Assembly (NCBI RefSeq): GCF_001757105.1
Contig: NZ_MDHN01000029.1
Span: forward strand, 372,001-436,000
Direction: 5' to 3'
Length of the DNA stretch: 64,000 nucleotides
DNA from: Alteromonas confluentis
Lineage (GTDB): Bacteria > Pseudomonadota > Gammaproteobacteria > Enterobacterales > Alteromonadaceae
The stretch's first letter is position 1, and each line of letters opens with the position of its first letter. Position numbers and translations under genes: made by a program. Below are positions 62,802 to 64,000 of this stretch, in pieces. The notes beneath the pieces were generated by a model. That model saw only the letters and a program-made list of their open reading frames with translations. It searched no databases and was not told the DNA's origin.

Positions 62802-63589
62802 AAAAGAAAACCCCGCTGATAAAAAAGCTCGCGAAGTTCGCTCTCGATAAACATGCCAAAGACAGCTATCGCCATATCTTTCTATTAAGCCATATGCGCG
62901 CGAATACGAGCTTATTAGGCCATATTTTTGGTTCTAGCGACGAGATTAACGGCTACTACGAAAAGCACATCGGCTACGGCAGCAAACAGTTTGCTTTTCT
63001 GAATCAGCGAATTGAACATGCGAATCATCACCGCTTCAAGCCAGGCAGCCGCTTCATTTTCGATAAGTTACTGCACAACGAATACGAAGTGCACCCTGCT
63101 ATTCTCAAGCGAGACGACTGCCAGTTCATTATTTCGCTGCGCTCACCGCAAAATACCATTCCCAGTATTATGAGCCAGGTTGGCAAACGGGTAGACAATC
63201 ATGAACGCGCTACTTTTGAAGGTGCCCGCGATTACTACATTCAACGTTTGAATACCCTACTAAGCTACGCCAGCGCGCTGCCGGGCAAATTTCTGTACTT
63301 AGATGCCGATGCTCTGCGTGATAACACCGAAGCATCATTAGTGTTCCTACAAACAGAACTGGGTCTTTCAGAGCCATTAAAACCGGAATTTAAGAAGCAA
63401 ACACTCACGGGTTCTGGCTCGGGCGGCGATCACTCAGGGAATCTGAATAAAGGCGTGATCACCAAGCAGAAATCAAACTATTCAGATATCGACATTCCAG
63501 AAGATGGGATGGCAGAACTTGTGGCGTATTACACCGATGTTCGCAACAAGATGATTGAACTGTCGAAAGCCAGTATGACTGAACGCTGA
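62798..63589 (+). CDS. Sulfotransferase-family protein
   Basis: A 263-residue protein with the features of P-loop-like PAPS-dependent sulfotransferases: an early H-I-F-L-L-S-H-M-R-A-N-T-S-L-L-G-H segment in place of the 5'-phosphosulfate loop, and a later I-I-S-L-R-S-P-Q-N-T-I-P-S segment corresponding to the 3'-phosphate-binding R-x-P region. The usual P-R-S-G-S-T-S loop is altered to S-H-M-R-A-N-T-S. It is translationally coupled to the GT-D gene. It likely sulfates the polysaccharide, common in marine bacteria. Confidence 0.8.
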   Translation: MKKKTPLIKKLAKFALDKHAKDSYRHIFLLSHMRANTSLLGHIFGSSDEINGYYEKHIGYGSKQFAFLNQRIEHANHHRFKPGSRFIFDKLLHNEYEVHPAILKRDDCQFIISLRSPQNTIPSIMSQVGKRVDNHERATFEGARDYYIQRLNTLLSYASALPGKFLYLDADALRDNTEASLVFLQTELGLSEPLKPEFKKQTLTGSGSGGDHSGNLNKGVITKQKSNYSDIDIPEDGMAELVAYYTDVRNKMIELSKASMTER

Positions 63590-63606
63590 GAAAATTCTCA
63601 GCGTTT
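63582..63606. terminator. Bidirectional terminator containing both stop codons
   Basis: A perfect inverted repeat, AACGCTGAGAA (63582-63592) and TTCTCAGCGTT (63595-63605). It includes the CGC-TGA end of the sulfotransferase gene and, on the other strand, the CGC-TGA end of the flippase gene. Both coding ends are therefore part of one hairpin. Confidence 0.65.
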
Positions 63607-64000
63607 AATTATGCTTCGCAATGCACCAAACTGACCAACGAAGATAGTCAGGTTTAGCACACTTACTACCGCAAACACGCCGGCAGCAGCCACAAACAGC
63701 ATCAGCCAAGAGTCTACGAACGCCATTACGTTAGTACCAGCAAAGAAATACGTTACCACGCCGAGATTCGCCACCGAATAAATCATCCGCATACGCAGCG
63801 CGGTGAGCTTGTAATCGGTATAACGAGGTAGCAACACGTTCACCAAAATAACGTTCGACAGCAGGTTTGAGAACACTGTAGAGAAGGCAACACCCACCAG
63901 CCCGTAATCGCCAATTAACACGATGGAAAGCCCAATGTTTACCAGGGCACAGACGAACTGCACCACGGCCAACAATTTATGCGTGGCCATCGCCAACAAC
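63598..64000 (-). CDS. Polysaccharide flippase (Wzx/MATE-type), C-terminal part
   Basis: The frame is open to the right edge of the window, so only the last about 133 residues are present. They contain four to five hydrophobic segments with N-I-G-L-S-I-V-L-I-G-D-Y-G-L-V-G-V-A-F-S, the typical repeat of oligosaccharide-unit flippases (polysaccharide biosynthesis C-terminal domain). It converges with the sulfotransferase gene and fits the export step of the surface glycan. Apparent start codons inside are not the true start. Confidence 0.82.
   Translation of the reverse strand, partial: LLAMATHKLLAVVQFVCALVNIGLSIVLIGDYGLVGVAFSTVFSNLLSNVILVNVLLPRYTDYKLTALRMRMIYSVANLGVVTYFFAGTNVMAFVDSWLMLFVAAAGVFAVVSVLNLTIFVGQFGALRSIIKR

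Overview
The window looks like chromosome of a marine gammaproteobacterium of the Alteromonadales (Alteromonas-like). This rests on several large TonB-dependent receptors beside secreted hydrolases, a DUF3010-type protein, a complete urt/ure urea cluster, and protein sequences typical of that group. It is an inference from recognised families; no database was searched. Genes are dense and mostly intact. Both window ends cut through genes: a TonB receptor on the left and a polysaccharide flippase on the right.

Layout. (1) 1-12.4 kb: 3' part of a TonB-dependent receptor, a small secreted or membrane protein, and a complete leftward urea operon (urtABCDE-ureDABCEFG) for ATP-driven urea uptake, nickel insertion and hydrolysis. 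(2) 12.7-16.1 kb: divergent from urtA, a 1125-residue hybrid histidine kinase whose N-terminal half is an NCS1-type permease, a likely sensor for urea or a related nitrogen compound. (3) 16.0-23.6 kb: MFS protein, DeoR-type repressor with a phased repeat array in front of it, TonB receptor, Tat-exported phosphocholine-type phospholipase C and HAD phosphatase, readable as a phospholipid or phosphorus scavenging locus. (4) 23.6-28.4 kb: two MFS transporters, a LysR regulator and a membrane metallophosphoesterase. (5) 28.5-43.0 kb: a glycoside locus with LysR regulator, TonB receptor, GH106-type rhamnosidase, esterase-like hydrolase, GMC dehydrogenase with its Tat subunit, ThuA-like protein, GH1 beta-glucosidase and a GST. 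(6) 43.1-50.0 kb: a leftward aromatic-degradation operon (flavin hydroxylase, VOC ring-cleavage dioxygenase, fumarylacetoacetase-type hydrolase, HbpS/GlcG-like protein, alpha/beta hydrolase, amidohydrolase) headed by a LysR regulator. Regions 5 and 6 together suggest use of rhamnose- and glucose-decorated phenolics such as flavonoid glycosides.

(7) 50.2-54.4 kb: SulP anion transporter, a secreted ATP-dependent DNA ligase (LigE type), a 37-residue double-glycine-leader peptide too short for routine gene finding, and a DUF3010 protein. (8) 54.5-59.3 kb: a visibly AT-rich island ending at a tRNA-Arg(CCG) gene. It holds a methyltransferase, an HNH restriction-like endonuclease, a broken P2-type phage replication gene A, and a tight three-gene operon of two unrecognised proteins plus a PD-(D/E)XK nuclease-like protein. 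That operon is the best candidate here for an undescribed (probably anti-phage) system. (9) 59.5-64 kb: a surface-polysaccharide cluster with hexapeptide acyltransferase, secreted beta-helix protein, GT-D-type glycosyltransferase, sulfotransferase-like protein and flippase.

No CRISPR array, rRNA operon, intact insertion sequence or integrase gene was seen.
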